Shown here piece after piece: positions 56,201-64,000 of a stretch of DNA of 64,000 nucleotides. How positions within the stretch are numbered: position 1 is the stretch's first letter; each line of letters starts with the position of its first letter. The stretch covers positions 7,721,105 to 7,785,104 of the forward strand of contig NZ_ABIZ01000001.1 in the NCBI RefSeq assembly GCF_000172155.1. Direction: 5' to 3'. Source of the stretch: Verrucomicrobium spinosum DSM 4136 = JCM 18804. GTDB taxonomy: Bacteria; Verrucomicrobiota; Verrucomicrobiia; Verrucomicrobiales; Verrucomicrobiaceae. The position numbers and the translations under genes were made by a program. Below the pieces are notes generated by a model. It had not been told where the DNA came from, searched no databases, and saw only the letters and a program-made list of their open reading frames with translations.

Positions 56201-58453
56201 CCCCATGGGGTCCGTCACCGTGATTCTGTAGTTCTCCCACATCACCGCACCCGGTGGTGGATATCGATCCATGCCATTGCCAATGCCATCCGCGGATTCA
56301 GTATAAAACTGCGTGACACCGCTCGGCGTGGTGATGGCACTAAGGAACAACTCATTGGTCCGGATCACAAACTGCTCGGGGTCGTTGAGATCGCGCTCGT
56401 TCACCTGCGCCGCCGTGGTGTAGGAGTACCCGTAGGCCACTCCGCCCATGTCCGTCTGACCGGTCAATCGGCCATAGCCGTCGTAGCTGAAGGTCACCTG
56501 ACGACCGAACGGATCGTCGATATGGGAGACTTTCCCATTGCCACCATAAACAAAGGCCCAGGTCCCCGTTGGGCTCAGCGTCGTGACCGCCGCCGGATGG
56601 CTCACGGCTGTGATGGCCCCCTGGGCATTGTGCGTGATGGTGACCGCCGTTCCATACTTGTCCGTCATGGAGAGCAGAAGGCTGGAGGCGCTGCTGCCCC
56701 CCATGGCTGGTGGCACATCATAGAGGAACTTCGTCCCGCTGCCGTCAACCAGCTCAAAGCGATAGCTGTGACCCGTCACCTTGGTCAACGTCTTGGTGGC
56801 GTTGCGCGCATTCGAATTGTAGCCGCCGCTGCCGTCGGGGCTGAAGTTCTCGCCCTTTCCTGATCCCGTGATGACTTTCACACTCCCGCTGGGGTCCACC
56901 ACCAGATACGAGGCATAGTTGAGCATCCACTTGTCACCAAATGGACGGATGGCAATGAGCGAGTCCAGGCTGTTGTAGGTCAGCCCGATCTTCACACTCT
57001 TGCCATAGGGGGCATCCCACCACAGGGGAATGTCCTTGACCACAAGATTCATGTTCATCTCGTTGATGGACCACTCCGGCATGCCGTAGCAAGAGCTGCA
57101 GCCGCCGCCCTCCTCGTCATCACAGCACTCCTCACACAGGTCATCCGGATTGCGCGGCAAGCCACAGCATCCGCCCATGGCCTCCACCGTCTCCTGGACT
57201 GATGCCAGACGCACCCCGGGCGAACTCACCTCGGAGAACACTGTAGCCAACCCTGACCACTGGGTGACAAAGCCCTTAGGGTCCATCGCCACTGTATGGC
57301 CCACACGCGTGTCATACACCTTCAACCTTCCATCCTGCTCCCGTCCGATAACGGCCACAAAGTGACGGTCACGGTAGTGAGCCACCAGCGGCAGGGGAAG
57401 ATCTTTTAGTGTGGCACCGCTGGCTCGCACCGTGCGGGCCGCCATGCCGTACCGCCGGGCTGTCTGCTCCAGCTCTTGAATGGTGAATCCATGCGGACCG
57501 GCCGCATCCAACCCACGCAGTTCCCGCGCATTCGTTTCGTTTCCCATCACCTTGCATATTTCCCCAAGGGACTTTTGTCCGCAGTCCCTCAGCGCCGTCT
57601 CCTGGGCCTTCATCAAGCTCAAGGCGCGGATCCAATAGGACGCATACGTCATGCGCGCGGGATCCCCGTCATTGGCCCGGAGCCGTGCAAAGAGCTCCGA
57701 CGCCTTGCTGAGTTCACCACGGTCCATCGCGACCACGCCTAGGCGCAGCAGTGCCTTCTGGTGCATCGGCTGCCCCAGATCCGACCTGGTCTGGGAGGCC
57801 TCAAACCATTTTTGAGCTTCATCGTACTTGCCAAGGTACTGGCTGGCACAGCCAAGGTGCAGTTCAGACTCCGCTGCCCAGGGACTATCGGGGTACTTGG
57901 TCAGGTGGTCCAGAAACAACAACTGCGCCTCATCATAGTCATGAAGGTTCCACTTCTGAATGGCTTTGCCGAACTCCAGATTGTCCTCTTCCTGCTTCTT
58001 GCGGGCGACAGGATCCGCAATGCCGGCAGCGTCAGCCGCCCTGGTCGGTTGCAGTTCCTCGCCGAGCTGTCCTGCCATGCGCAGATCCTTCTCCGTGGGC
58101 ACCTTCGTCAGATCGAGCAACCGCAGCGTGGTTTTTTCAGTGGGACGCGCCTCCGCAGTCCAGCGCTTTTGTTCTTCAGACACCTGCCCCCAGGTCCGGC
58201 TAGGTGATGATGGGGCCTTAACGGTCGTCACCAAAGTTGCACCACTATCCGGAGAAACCTTCTCATCAGCGTTGGGTGTTCCGGTTGAATCAGAACGCGT
58301 TGCTGTCGAATGAAGTTGCGACCCCTTTTGCTGTTGCGACGGCGAGTCGGTCTTCGGAGCTACGAGATTCCATGTCACCACGCCAAGCGCTGCGAAAGCT
58401 GCCGTCACGCCAAGCAGAGTTAGCACCCACTTCTTTTTCCGTGCCTGTGTCAT
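53207..58453 (-). CDS. C39-peptidase RHS polymorphic toxin (system C)
   Basis: 1748 residues, closest to system A along the TPR, C39 and N-terminal RHS parts. A membrane helix (VLTLLGVTAAFAALGVVTW) and variable linker lead to TPRs. The C39-like domain has Cys in LRDCGQKSLGEIC, His in RDRHFVAVIG and Asp in KVYDTRVGH. The Cys knot ends CSSCYGMPEW. The RHS shell ends GGWLSRDPIGERGGINLYGM, with DVLGF at the cleavage position. The 142-residue tip (53210-53635) has Cys in DPVINCLGYASGFGK, His in KKNDFHAAGDPNNDGNW and a terminal CCCHDK. A Cys-His arrangement with an N-terminal NC and a later DFH fits a papain/NlpC-like hydrolase; that is inference. The 61 bp upstream separate it from the partial beta-helix gene; a GAGGA ribosome-binding site precedes the ATG. 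Confidence 0.88.
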   Translation of the reverse strand: MTQARKKKWVLTLLGVTAAFAALGVVTWNLVAPKTDSPSQQQKGSQLHSTATRSDSTGTPNADEKVSPDSGATLVTTVKAPSSPSRTWGQVSEEQKRWTAEARPTEKTTLRLLDLTKVPTEKDLRMAGQLGEELQPTRAADAAGIADPVARKKQEEDNLEFGKAIQKWNLHDYDEAQLLFLDHLTKYPDSPWAAESELHLGCASQYLGKYDEAQKWFEASQTRSDLGQPMHQKALLRLGVVAMDRGELSKASELFARLRANDGDPARMTYASYWIRALSLMKAQETALRDCGQKSLGEICKVMGNETNARELRGLDAAGPHGFTIQELEQTARRYGMAARTVRASGATLKDLPLPLVAHYRDRHFVAVIGREQDGRLKVYDTRVGHTVAMDPKGFVTQWSGLATVFSEVSSPGVRLASVQETVEAMGGCCGLPRNPDDLCEECCDDEEGGGCSSCYGMPEWSINEMNMNLVVKDIPLWWDAPYGKSVKIGLTYNSLDSLIAIRPFGDKWMLNYASYLVVDPSGSVKVITGSGKGENFSPDGSGGYNSNARNATKTLTKVTGHSYRFELVDGSGTKFLYDVPPAMGGSSASSLLLSMTDKYGTAVTITHNAQGAITAVSHPAAVTTLSPTGTWAFVYGGNGKVSHIDDPFGRQVTFSYDGYGRLTGQTDMGGVAYGYSYTTAAQVNERDLNDPEQFVIRTNELFLSAITTPSGVTQFYTESADGIGNGMDRYPPPGAVMWENYRITVTDPMGAKEEYHFDGYSRVFWHRDKNHYREGEQGTVKTVHHFTMVNGRGEISSTNHQAGGSSYYGSHTDGGRPEHTTSNDGHSIARTYNSKGKVVTQNDGHGTVIAYEYTPDGLKMNKEVHSADGVDVIVAEREFDPVTGDVTAKVDELGLRTEFTRNVRGQPVTVTNPHGDVTTYAYNLQGYLEKVKFQPNGHPVEIVKTEFVCDDVGRVVSEMDERGYVLLYEYDDLNRRIKTTYPDTTVELRNYNCCNLTSVTTRDGAVTRFGYDNLKRLVSQVNPGRQVVNYGHDKVGNITEIRFGRGEWVRWEYDAANRKTAKTYPDGKRLTFGYDAQTGRHLWTKDAQDRQLSFDHDEHGQLLKVTHSDLPEQSYTYNERGLIQSWTDGDRITTYTYDVIGRFASIDGPLEDDTITYTYDQWGRLSEWSYSGSTESYTFDALGRVATVTNPLGVFTNAYDGDTNVLEQTAFPMAGLSVQYARGPVAAGFKLTEIYYEGPGNAEIARFGYTYDAGGEIATWNQTQPGLSPGRQLSFQYDAAKQMTSVVEAPLLGSPPNPQVVWRYQYDDSGNRQLSQENHRTNAAVFNNLNQMTNLQQGGSTWFRGQVNEAANVSVGGQAAKVSNAGVFEAVLSLGTGVHDVAMQATDNAGNSVNETWRVDNGSNSPQARTFDAEGNLLSNGTRTHTWDAMNRMTSITMGGDSWEFTYDGNNRRIGEKKNGINQTEWVWNDTGIREERLADGSKRRFWTGGIELLDASNVQTGKRFLLTDHLGSARVALDASGSVVASYDYGIWGKRVRLAGTEEVPDGYTGHSWHESGLSFAVHRVYDPEAGGWLSRDPIGERGGINLYGMVGNNPVNRKDVLGFAEIATDPVINCLGYASGFGKTIQPERGKQSLRDLIERQLGYKCTGPTAAKCTCPDKCDRAMVIYIYKYDPNDMKDPWNDPWIFNPKKNDFHAAGDPNNDGNWSEIVGNHPIGTKPDPCVNNDPDSRWGGNVPKLRYCCCHDK

Positions 58454-58514
58454 ACGTTGTCCTCAATCTGGCCTGGTTGATCTTTGTCGTTTTCTTAAAG
58501 TGTTCCGTCTGCTC

Positions 58515-61500
58515 TCACGGAAGCTTCACCGCATCCCCGGGCTCCCACAGAATGATGGTGGGTGCGATCGTGTCTCCTGGATCAGGAGCGATGGGGGCAT
58601 GCAGACTGCCATTGAGTGGGTAGGCATCGACGTTGTCGTTGTAGCCATCCCCATCCGTATCAGCTTTGAAGGGATCGGTACCTGCCACGATTTCGCTGGC
58701 GTTGCTGATGCCATCGCCATCATGGTCAAGATTGACAGAACTGATCACCGGTGCACCAAATCCGTCCTGATAACCATCGCCGTTGGTGTCAGCGAGGTTG
58801 GGGTCAGTTCCTGCCAGGAGTTCCTGGTAGAGGGTAAGTCCATCGCCGTCCTGATCGGCAAGCCACGATGCGGGATCGGACATGTTGGCGCCGGCGAGAG
58901 CAATGGCTTCATCAAGGTCATCAATGCCGTCGTTGTCAGTATCCGGATCTGTGGGATCCAGCCCGAAGAACAATTCCAGAAGGTTCTCCAGGCCATCACC
59001 AGCAGGAGTATCATCGTCGCCGTCGGCATTCTTGGTCAGGTTGCCGAAGAACCGCTGCTCCCAAGCGTCAGGCAGATCGTCGCTGTCAGTGTCCACAAAT
59101 TCGTCCGCTCCAAGGTCAGGTGGCGAGGTGCGCGTTTCCCCATGGATGTCTTTGTCCAGTCCCACCACCGCCATACCACCTGAGGGATTAATGGCCGCAC
59201 TGACTGGCAGCAGCAGCGATTCCGGGCTGAGATCGGGATCGACATTCTGCCCCCCAAATTCTCCTCCGCGAACGATGGAATTGCTCACCGTCACCGTGGC
59301 GGTGGAGGCCTTGTAGATCTGCGCCACTCCAGTGCTTAGCCCGGTGTTCCAGACAATGGAGTTTTCCAGACTCAACGTGTTGTCAGAGTCCACATTGAAC
59401 ACACCACCATAGGAGGCCTTGTTCTGGCTCGCCGTGATGTGCGCCAGGCTCAAGTCCCCACGATAAATGTGGGCGGCAGCTCCACCTGAGGACTTGGTGT
59501 TGCCAGTCAAGATGCAGTTGGTCACCCGGGCCAGTTCGTTGGGCTGTGCCAGGGAGACGTACACCGCTGAGCCCTGGAGCCCTGTCGCATGCCGGACCAC
59601 GATGCCATCCACAGCCGAGTCCTTCTTTTGCAGGCTGATGCTTGACTGGCCCGACGTTCCGTTAAGCACGGGTGGACTGTACCCACGCTGACCCAGGATA
59701 AGCGTCGGTTTGGAGCTCACCGTCACCGCCTCACTGTAGGCACCCGCCTGCACGAGGATGATCCTGTAGCTCCCGGACTGCGCGTTCGCCGCAGTCACGG
59801 CGGCCGTGATCGTCTTTTTAACGGTCGCGGTTTCAGGATTCACCGCAGGATTCACCGTGACATCGGGAACCAACGACGCGGGACTGGAGGCGCTGTTGGC
59901 ATCCCACGAGCGGTTGAATTCATAGACGTTGGGGATCCGGTCGCCGTCCTTGTCTTCCAGCGCGTCCCTCAGGTCCAGAGGATCGAGACCTTTGGCGATT
60001 TCATAGTTGTCGGGAATGCCGTCGTCATCCGTGTCGGAGTCCCACGGGTCTGTGCCCGCCCCATGCTCCGCAGAGTCATTGGTGCCGTCCCCGTCGGTGT
60101 CTACAGCCCCTGGGTTGCTTCCGTAGGTATATTCCTGGGCATTGGTCAGGCCATCACCATCAGAATCCGTGCTGCCATTGGCCGTGAGATTACCCAGGAA
60201 CCGGAGTTCCCACGAGTCAGGCAACGAGTCGCCATCGCTGTCCCCGTACTCGTCTGCCCCTAGATCTGCGGGATTGGTGCGCGTTTCACCCTGGATGTCC
60301 TTGGTGACGGAGGCCAGATTGACACCGCCTGAGGGATTGATAGCAGGGCTGCCCGCGCGCAGATAGCCATAGACATCGAGCAGAGGATCCAGATTGATAC
60401 CGCCATGTTCTCCGCCCAGAATCAGGTTGTTGTCAGCTTCCACCACAGTGTTGCTGCCGCCGTTAATTTGCTGCACCCCCACCGTGGTCGTGGGATTCCA
60501 GAGGATGGAGTTACGGACCCGCACCTTGGTGCCGTAGGAAAGGTATACTCCCGGGCCCTGCCCTCCTCCTCCATTCCACTGCCCGCCTTTGTTATTGAAC
60601 AATGTGCAATGGTCAACAATGGCTTCCCCTTGGGCAAGGTAGATGCCGGCACCACTGGAGGCGGCATTGTCGGTGATCACGCTATCAACAATCCGCACCT
60701 GGGCCAGATATCCACTGACAGAGATATACGCGCCATAATTGCTAAGGTGAGGTGGAGAGGTGTGTTTGAGAACGATTCCGTCAAGAACCGACCCGCTCAA
60801 AGTAAGATTCACGCAAGCAGTGGTAGTGGACGATGCGATTACCGCAGGTGCGGCCGCGCGCTCGCTCATCAAAAGAATCCTCTTGGTGCTGAGGTTCAGC
60901 CCTGACTCCGGATACACCCCTTTTTTCACAATCACGATCTTCCAATCACCAGCTGCAGACTTGGCCGTACTCAGAGCTGTTCCGATCGTCCTTTTCACCG
61001 TGGCAGTCTCGGTCACCACTGCGGGGTCCACCGTCACGTCTGGCGTCAGAGTCGCAGGGCTGCTGGCACTGTTCGCGTCCCAAGAGCGATTGTATTCATA
61101 GATGTTGGGAATGCGGTCCGCGTCTTTGTCTTCCAATGCGTCACGGTAGTCCAAGGGAGCCAGAGACTTGCTGATTTCATATCCGTCCGGGATGCCATCA
61201 CCATCCGTATCCGCGTCCCATGGGCTGGTTCCGGCAGTCTGCTCGGCCGCGTCATTGGCACCGTCGGCATCCGTGTCCGCCACCGTGGGATTGCTGCTGA
61301 AGAGGTATTCTTGCAGATGAGTCAGACCATCCGCATCTGGATTAGCGGAACCGTTCGAGGAAAGATTGCCGACGAACCTGGTCTCCCACCAGTCCGCCAG
61401 ACCATCACTGTCGCTATCGACATATTCGTCAGCGCCCAAATCGGCGGGGCTGGTTCGCGCTTCACCATGAATGTCGGTGTTCGCCAGAGAGAAGCCACCT

Positions 61501-64000
61501 GAGCCCGACGCATTGATGGCTGGGCTGCCCGGCAGCAAACACGCATAGCGGTCAAGCAGCGGATCTGCGCCAGAAGCTCCGTGTTCGGCCCCGAGGATGA
61601 TGCTGCTCGAAACCTGCACCGTTGCGTACGAATTGACCCAGATCTGAGTGCTCCCTGCAGGGGCCCCTGTGTTCCAGACGACGGAGTTGCGCATCCGGAG
61701 TTTGGCCGTGTTTTGCACGGCCACTGCAAGCCCATTTACCGGAGCCAACGTATAGATCCCAGCACCGGTCGGGACGTTGTTTCTGGCGAATGTGCAATGA
61801 TCCACAAGACATTCTCCGCCGATCACGTTGATTCCTGCTCCATAGTCATCGTGATTCTCTTGAATGAAACAGTTGGAGATGCGCGCCCGAGCCGGTTGCG
61901 ACAGGGAGAAGTATATCCCATTGGAACTTTGCTGGGGGTTCTGATGCTTGATGACAAACCCATCTACGACTGTATCGGCATAATAAATAGAAAGCGCTGT
62001 GCTGGCAGTGGTCGGAGCGATTTCCGGTGGCGTGGGCGACTTCTCACCAAGCAAGGCGATGCGCTTGCTGCTGAGTGACAGTGCCGCCGTGTATGTACCC
62101 TTCTTGACAAAGATGAGCTTCCAGTCCCCCGCCTGGGAATTGGCTGCCGAAACGGCCGCCGAGATGGTCTTCTTCACGGTCGCTGTCTCGGGATTGACCG
62201 CAGGGTCAACCGTCACATCGGGCACGAGAGCCACCGCCACAGCCGCGTCCGTACCACGGTTGTATTCATAAATATTAGGCACCCGGTCTCCATCCTTGTC
62301 TTCTAGGGTATCTCTGGGATCGATTGGGTTCAACCCCTTGGCAATCTCATAGCCATCGGGAATGGTGTCGTCGTCGGTGTCAGTATCACGTGGGTTGGAG
62401 CCAGCAGCCTGTTCAGCCCCATCATTGGCTCCGTCACCGTCTTCGTCTGCCACGGCTGGATTGGTTCCAAACAGAAATTCCCCGAGATCATTCAAACCAT
62501 CACTGTCGCCATCTGCCGTGCCATCATGGCTGAGATTGCCGAAATGGAGCATCTCCCACCATTCCGGAAGACCATCAGCATCTGAATCCACATACTCATC
62601 TGCCCCAATGTCGGGAGGAGAGGTTCTAGACTCACCATGAACATCCTGCGACGGAATGGAAAAGAGCAAACCACCAGCGGGGTTGATTGCCGGACTGGTC
62701 AAGAGCAGGTGCCCGGAAGCCGTCAGCAGCGGATCACTCCCAGAGGCTCCATGCTCCGCTCCCAGGATGATCGAATTCAGCGCTTCGAATTGTGACCCGG
62801 GATCCACCTGTACCTGAGTGCTGCCGACCGGGCCCCCCGGGTTCCACACAATCGTGTTTCGCAGGCGCAATGCACCATCGTCCACATAGATGGCAAGTCC
62901 TTCGACAGGTTGAGAAGAGGAATGTCCAGTGGGAACGCCATTGCCGAAGAGAGTGCAGTGATCCAGACGGCACTCCCCGCCAGCAAGGTAGAGTCCGGCG
63001 CCGCCATATGACTGGAAGTTGGATGTGATGAACGTATTCGCCAGACGAACGGCACTCCCTTCATACAGGCTCACGTAGATACCCCGGGCACTGCTGGAAG
63101 CATCTGGATGTTTGATCACAAATCCGTCCACCACCACATCCCCAGCAGTGATGCTGACGGCACTGTAGTACATGGGGCCAACGATCTGCGGAAGATCGCT
63201 GCCCAGCTCCCCAAGCAGCAGGATGCGCTTGTCATACAGGTCGACGGCTTCGGAATAAGTTCCCTTCTTCACCAAGATCACCTGCCAGTCGCCGACGTAG
63301 TTGGCATCGGTGACGGCGTCGCCAATGGTCAGATGGGTGCCGGATCCATTCGCATCGACAGTGAAGTCCGGCACAAGCGTATCCGGCGTGCCAGCACTGG
63401 TGCTGCGGTGAAACTCATACAAGTTGGGCACACGATCGCCGTCCTTGTCATCCAGAGCATCCTTTGCGTCTCCTGGATTCAGGCCCTCGGCTATTTCATA
63501 GCCATCGGGAAGGTTGTCCCCATCCGAGTCGCTGGAGAAGGGATTGCTTCCGGCCGCGAACTCAGCCCCATCGTTGGCCCCATCGCCATCAGCATCTGCC
63601 AGCGCGGGATCTGATCCAAATCCATATTCCCCCAAGTCATTCAAACCGTCTGAGTCTCCATCAGCCGTGCCGTCATGCGACAGCCCGCCAAACACCTGCT
63701 GCTCCCAGGCATCAGGAAGATTATCCGCATCGGAATCCAGCCATTCATCAGCCCCGATGTCAGGCACCGTGGCGGTGGGGCGGGGTTCACCATGGACATC
63801 CTTGCCCGAGGTGTAGAGCGCCGCCGCCGCGTTGATGGCGGGTGAGTTGTGTTTGAGCGTGCCCTGCGGCGTCACTTGGGGATCTGACGACAAGTTGCCG
63901 GTTCCGGCATAGCCACCTCTGAAGATGGAGTTGGAAACTTCCAGCGTTGCGCCGTTTTCCAAAAGTGTCTCAAGACCTTGGCGGTTCCAGAAAATGGAGT
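58515..64000 (-). CDS. Giant beta-helix/TSP3 repeat protein, 5' end outside window
   Basis: At least 1827 residues, open to the right edge (SIFWNRQGLETLLENGATLE is read from about 63998), so the signal peptide lies beyond the window. It is a close paralogue of the split protein at 38.3-45.9 kb, with the same five TSP3/beta-helix modules (markers at about 63.71, 62.55, 61.39, 60.21 and 59.06 kb) and the same end WEPGDAVKLP. Beta-helix parts have VDGFVIKH, LRMRNSxVWN and SPAINPxGG ladders; TSP3 parts are Asp-rich (DTDTDDDTIPDGYEIAKG). It is secreted, probably a rigid calcium-stabilised surface stalk or adhesin. It is uninterrupted in this copy and precedes the system C toxin by 61 bp. Confidence 0.88.
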   Translation of the reverse strand, partial: SIFWNRQGLETLLENGATLEVSNSIFRGGYAGTGNLSSDPQVTPQGTLKHNSPAINAAAALYTSGKDVHGEPRPTATVPDIGADEWLDSDADNLPDAWEQQVFGGLSHDGTADGDSDGLNDLGEYGFGSDPALADADGDGANDGAEFAAGSNPFSSDSDGDNLPDGYEIAEGLNPGDAKDALDDKDGDRVPNLYEFHRSTSAGTPDTLVPDFTVDANGSGTHLTIGDAVTDANYVGDWQVILVKKGTYSEAVDLYDKRILLLGELGSDLPQIVGPMYYSAVSITAGDVVVDGFVIKHPDASSSARGIYVSLYEGSAVRLANTFITSNFQSYGGAGLYLAGGECRLDHCTLFGNGVPTGHSSSQPVEGLAIYVDDGALRLRNTIVWNPGGPVGSTQVQVDPGSQFEALNSIILGAEHGASGSDPLLTASGHLLLTSPAINPAGGLLFSIPSQDVHGESRTSPPDIGADEYVDSDADGLPEWWEMLHFGNLSHDGTADGDSDGLNDLGEFLFGTNPAVADEDGDGANDGAEQAAGSNPRDTDTDDDTIPDGYEIAKGLNPIDPRDTLEDKDGDRVPNIYEYNRGTDAAVAVALVPDVTVDPAVNPETATVKKTISAAVSAANSQAGDWKLIFVKKGTYTAALSLSSKRIALLGEKSPTPPEIAPTTASTALSIYYADTVVDGFVIKHQNPQQSSNGIYFSLSQPARARISNCFIQENHDDYGAGINVIGGECLVDHCTFARNNVPTGAGIYTLAPVNGLAVAVQNTAKLRMRNSVVWNTGAPAGSTQIWVNSYATVQVSSSIILGAEHGASGADPLLDRYACLLPGSPAINASGSGGFSLANTDIHGEARTSPADLGADEYVDSDSDGLADWWETRFVGNLSSNGSANPDADGLTHLQEYLFSSNPTVADTDADGANDAAEQTAGTSPWDADTDGDGIPDGYEISKSLAPLDYRDALEDKDADRIPNIYEYNRSWDANSASSPATLTPDVTVDPAVVTETATVKRTIGTALSTAKSAAGDWKIVIVKKGVYPESGLNLSTKRILLMSERAAAPAVIASSTTTACVNLTLSGSVLDGIVLKHTSPPHLSNYGAYISVSGYLAQVRIVDSVITDNAASSGAGIYLAQGEAIVDHCTLFNNKGGQWNGGGGQGPGVYLSYGTKVRVRNSILWNPTTTVGVQQINGGSNTVVEADNNLILGGEHGGINLDPLLDVYGYLRAGSPAINPSGGVNLASVTKDIQGETRTNPADLGADEYGDSDGDSLPDSWELRFLGNLTANGSTDSDGDGLTNAQEYTYGSNPGAVDTDGDGTNDSAEHGAGTDPWDSDTDDDGIPDNYEIAKGLDPLDLRDALEDKDGDRIPNVYEFNRSWDANSASSPASLVPDVTVNPAVNPETATVKKTITAAVTAANAQSGSYRIILVQAGAYSEAVTVSSKPTLILGQRGYSPPVLNGTSGQSSISLQKKDSAVDGIVVRHATGLQGSAVYVSLAQPNELARVTNCILTGNTKSSGGAAAHIYRGDLSLAHITASQNKASYGGVFNVDSDNTLSLENSIVWNTGLSTGVAQIYKASTATVTVSNSIVRGGEFGGQNVDPDLSPESLLLPVSAAINPSGGMAVVGLDKDIHGETRTSPPDLGADEFVDTDSDDLPDAWEQRFFGNLTKNADGDDDTPAGDGLENLLELFFGLDPTDPDTDNDGIDDLDEAIALAGANMSDPASWLADQDGDGLTLYQELLAGTDPNLADTNGDGYQDGFGAPVISSVNLDHDGDGISNASEIVAGTDPFKADTDGDGYNDNVDAYPLNGSLHAPIAPDPGDTIAPTIILWEPGDAVKLP

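Overview
The window is GC-rich and gene-dense. Its gene content points to a Gram-negative bacterium of the Verrucomicrobiota, probably close to Verrucomicrobium/Prosthecobacter/Roseimicrobium. The basis is tandem ExbD genes with TPR and VWA proteins, RAYT-type REP transposases, giant RHS and thrombospondin-3/beta-helix proteins, and a dxs-xseB pair. The assignment is inferred from gene content and family knowledge, not from a database match. No tRNA, rRNA or CRISPR array was seen.

Left part (1-32.5 kb). A plus-strand operon (TPR, TPR, ExbB, ExbD, ExbD, VWA protein; 1-4472) is followed by a broken RAYT element (4613-5821). Next comes a minus-strand polymorphic toxin locus: a protein of about 3070 residues with 14 RCC1 propeller repeats, one TSP3-like calcium module, an RHS shell, a Hint domain and a GIY-YIG/URI-like nuclease tip (6508-15717), and its overlapping candidate immunity gene (6035-6508). 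A decayed alpha/beta hydrolase, a small lipoprotein and a GT8-like glycosyltransferase follow. Ordinary chromosomal genes come next: dxs, xseB, a GT-C membrane glycosyltransferase, an NtrC-type regulator, a BlaI/M56 pair with clear operators, grpE-dnaJ, and a LAB_N protein. A 400-bp array of triloop hairpins lies at 26108-26506. A tannase cut off at its 5' end abuts a second broken RAYT element (31002-32354).

Right part (32.5-64 kb) is almost entirely a minus-strand accessory island with three related RHS systems. Each RHS protein (1748-1793 aa) has an N-terminal membrane segment, TPRs, a C39-like cysteine peptidase domain with an intact Cys/His/Asp set, a Cys-rich knot, an RHS shell and a unique Cys-rich C-terminal tip. 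Each tip gene is followed by a small gene for an exported protein: membrane-anchored, secreted or lipoprotein. These are the candidate immunity proteins, and their location suggests that the three toxins act outside the cytoplasm. Two of the RHS genes are preceded, after exactly 61 bp, by a giant repetitive beta-helix/TSP3 protein gene. One of these is split by a recent ISAs1-family insertion with a 10-bp target duplication. The other runs off the right edge. The two beta-helix/RHS segments are paralogous along most of their length, with uneven divergence that suggests gene conversion.

The most interesting system is the beta-helix/TSP3 partner plus C39-peptidase RHS toxin plus exported immunity protein. 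The RCC1-RHS protein looks like a one-polypeptide version of the same plan. A second theme is a 20-bp motif (consensus ATAGCCTGTCTTCTSGCACT) that bounds both RAYT copies and lies at gene truncation points.
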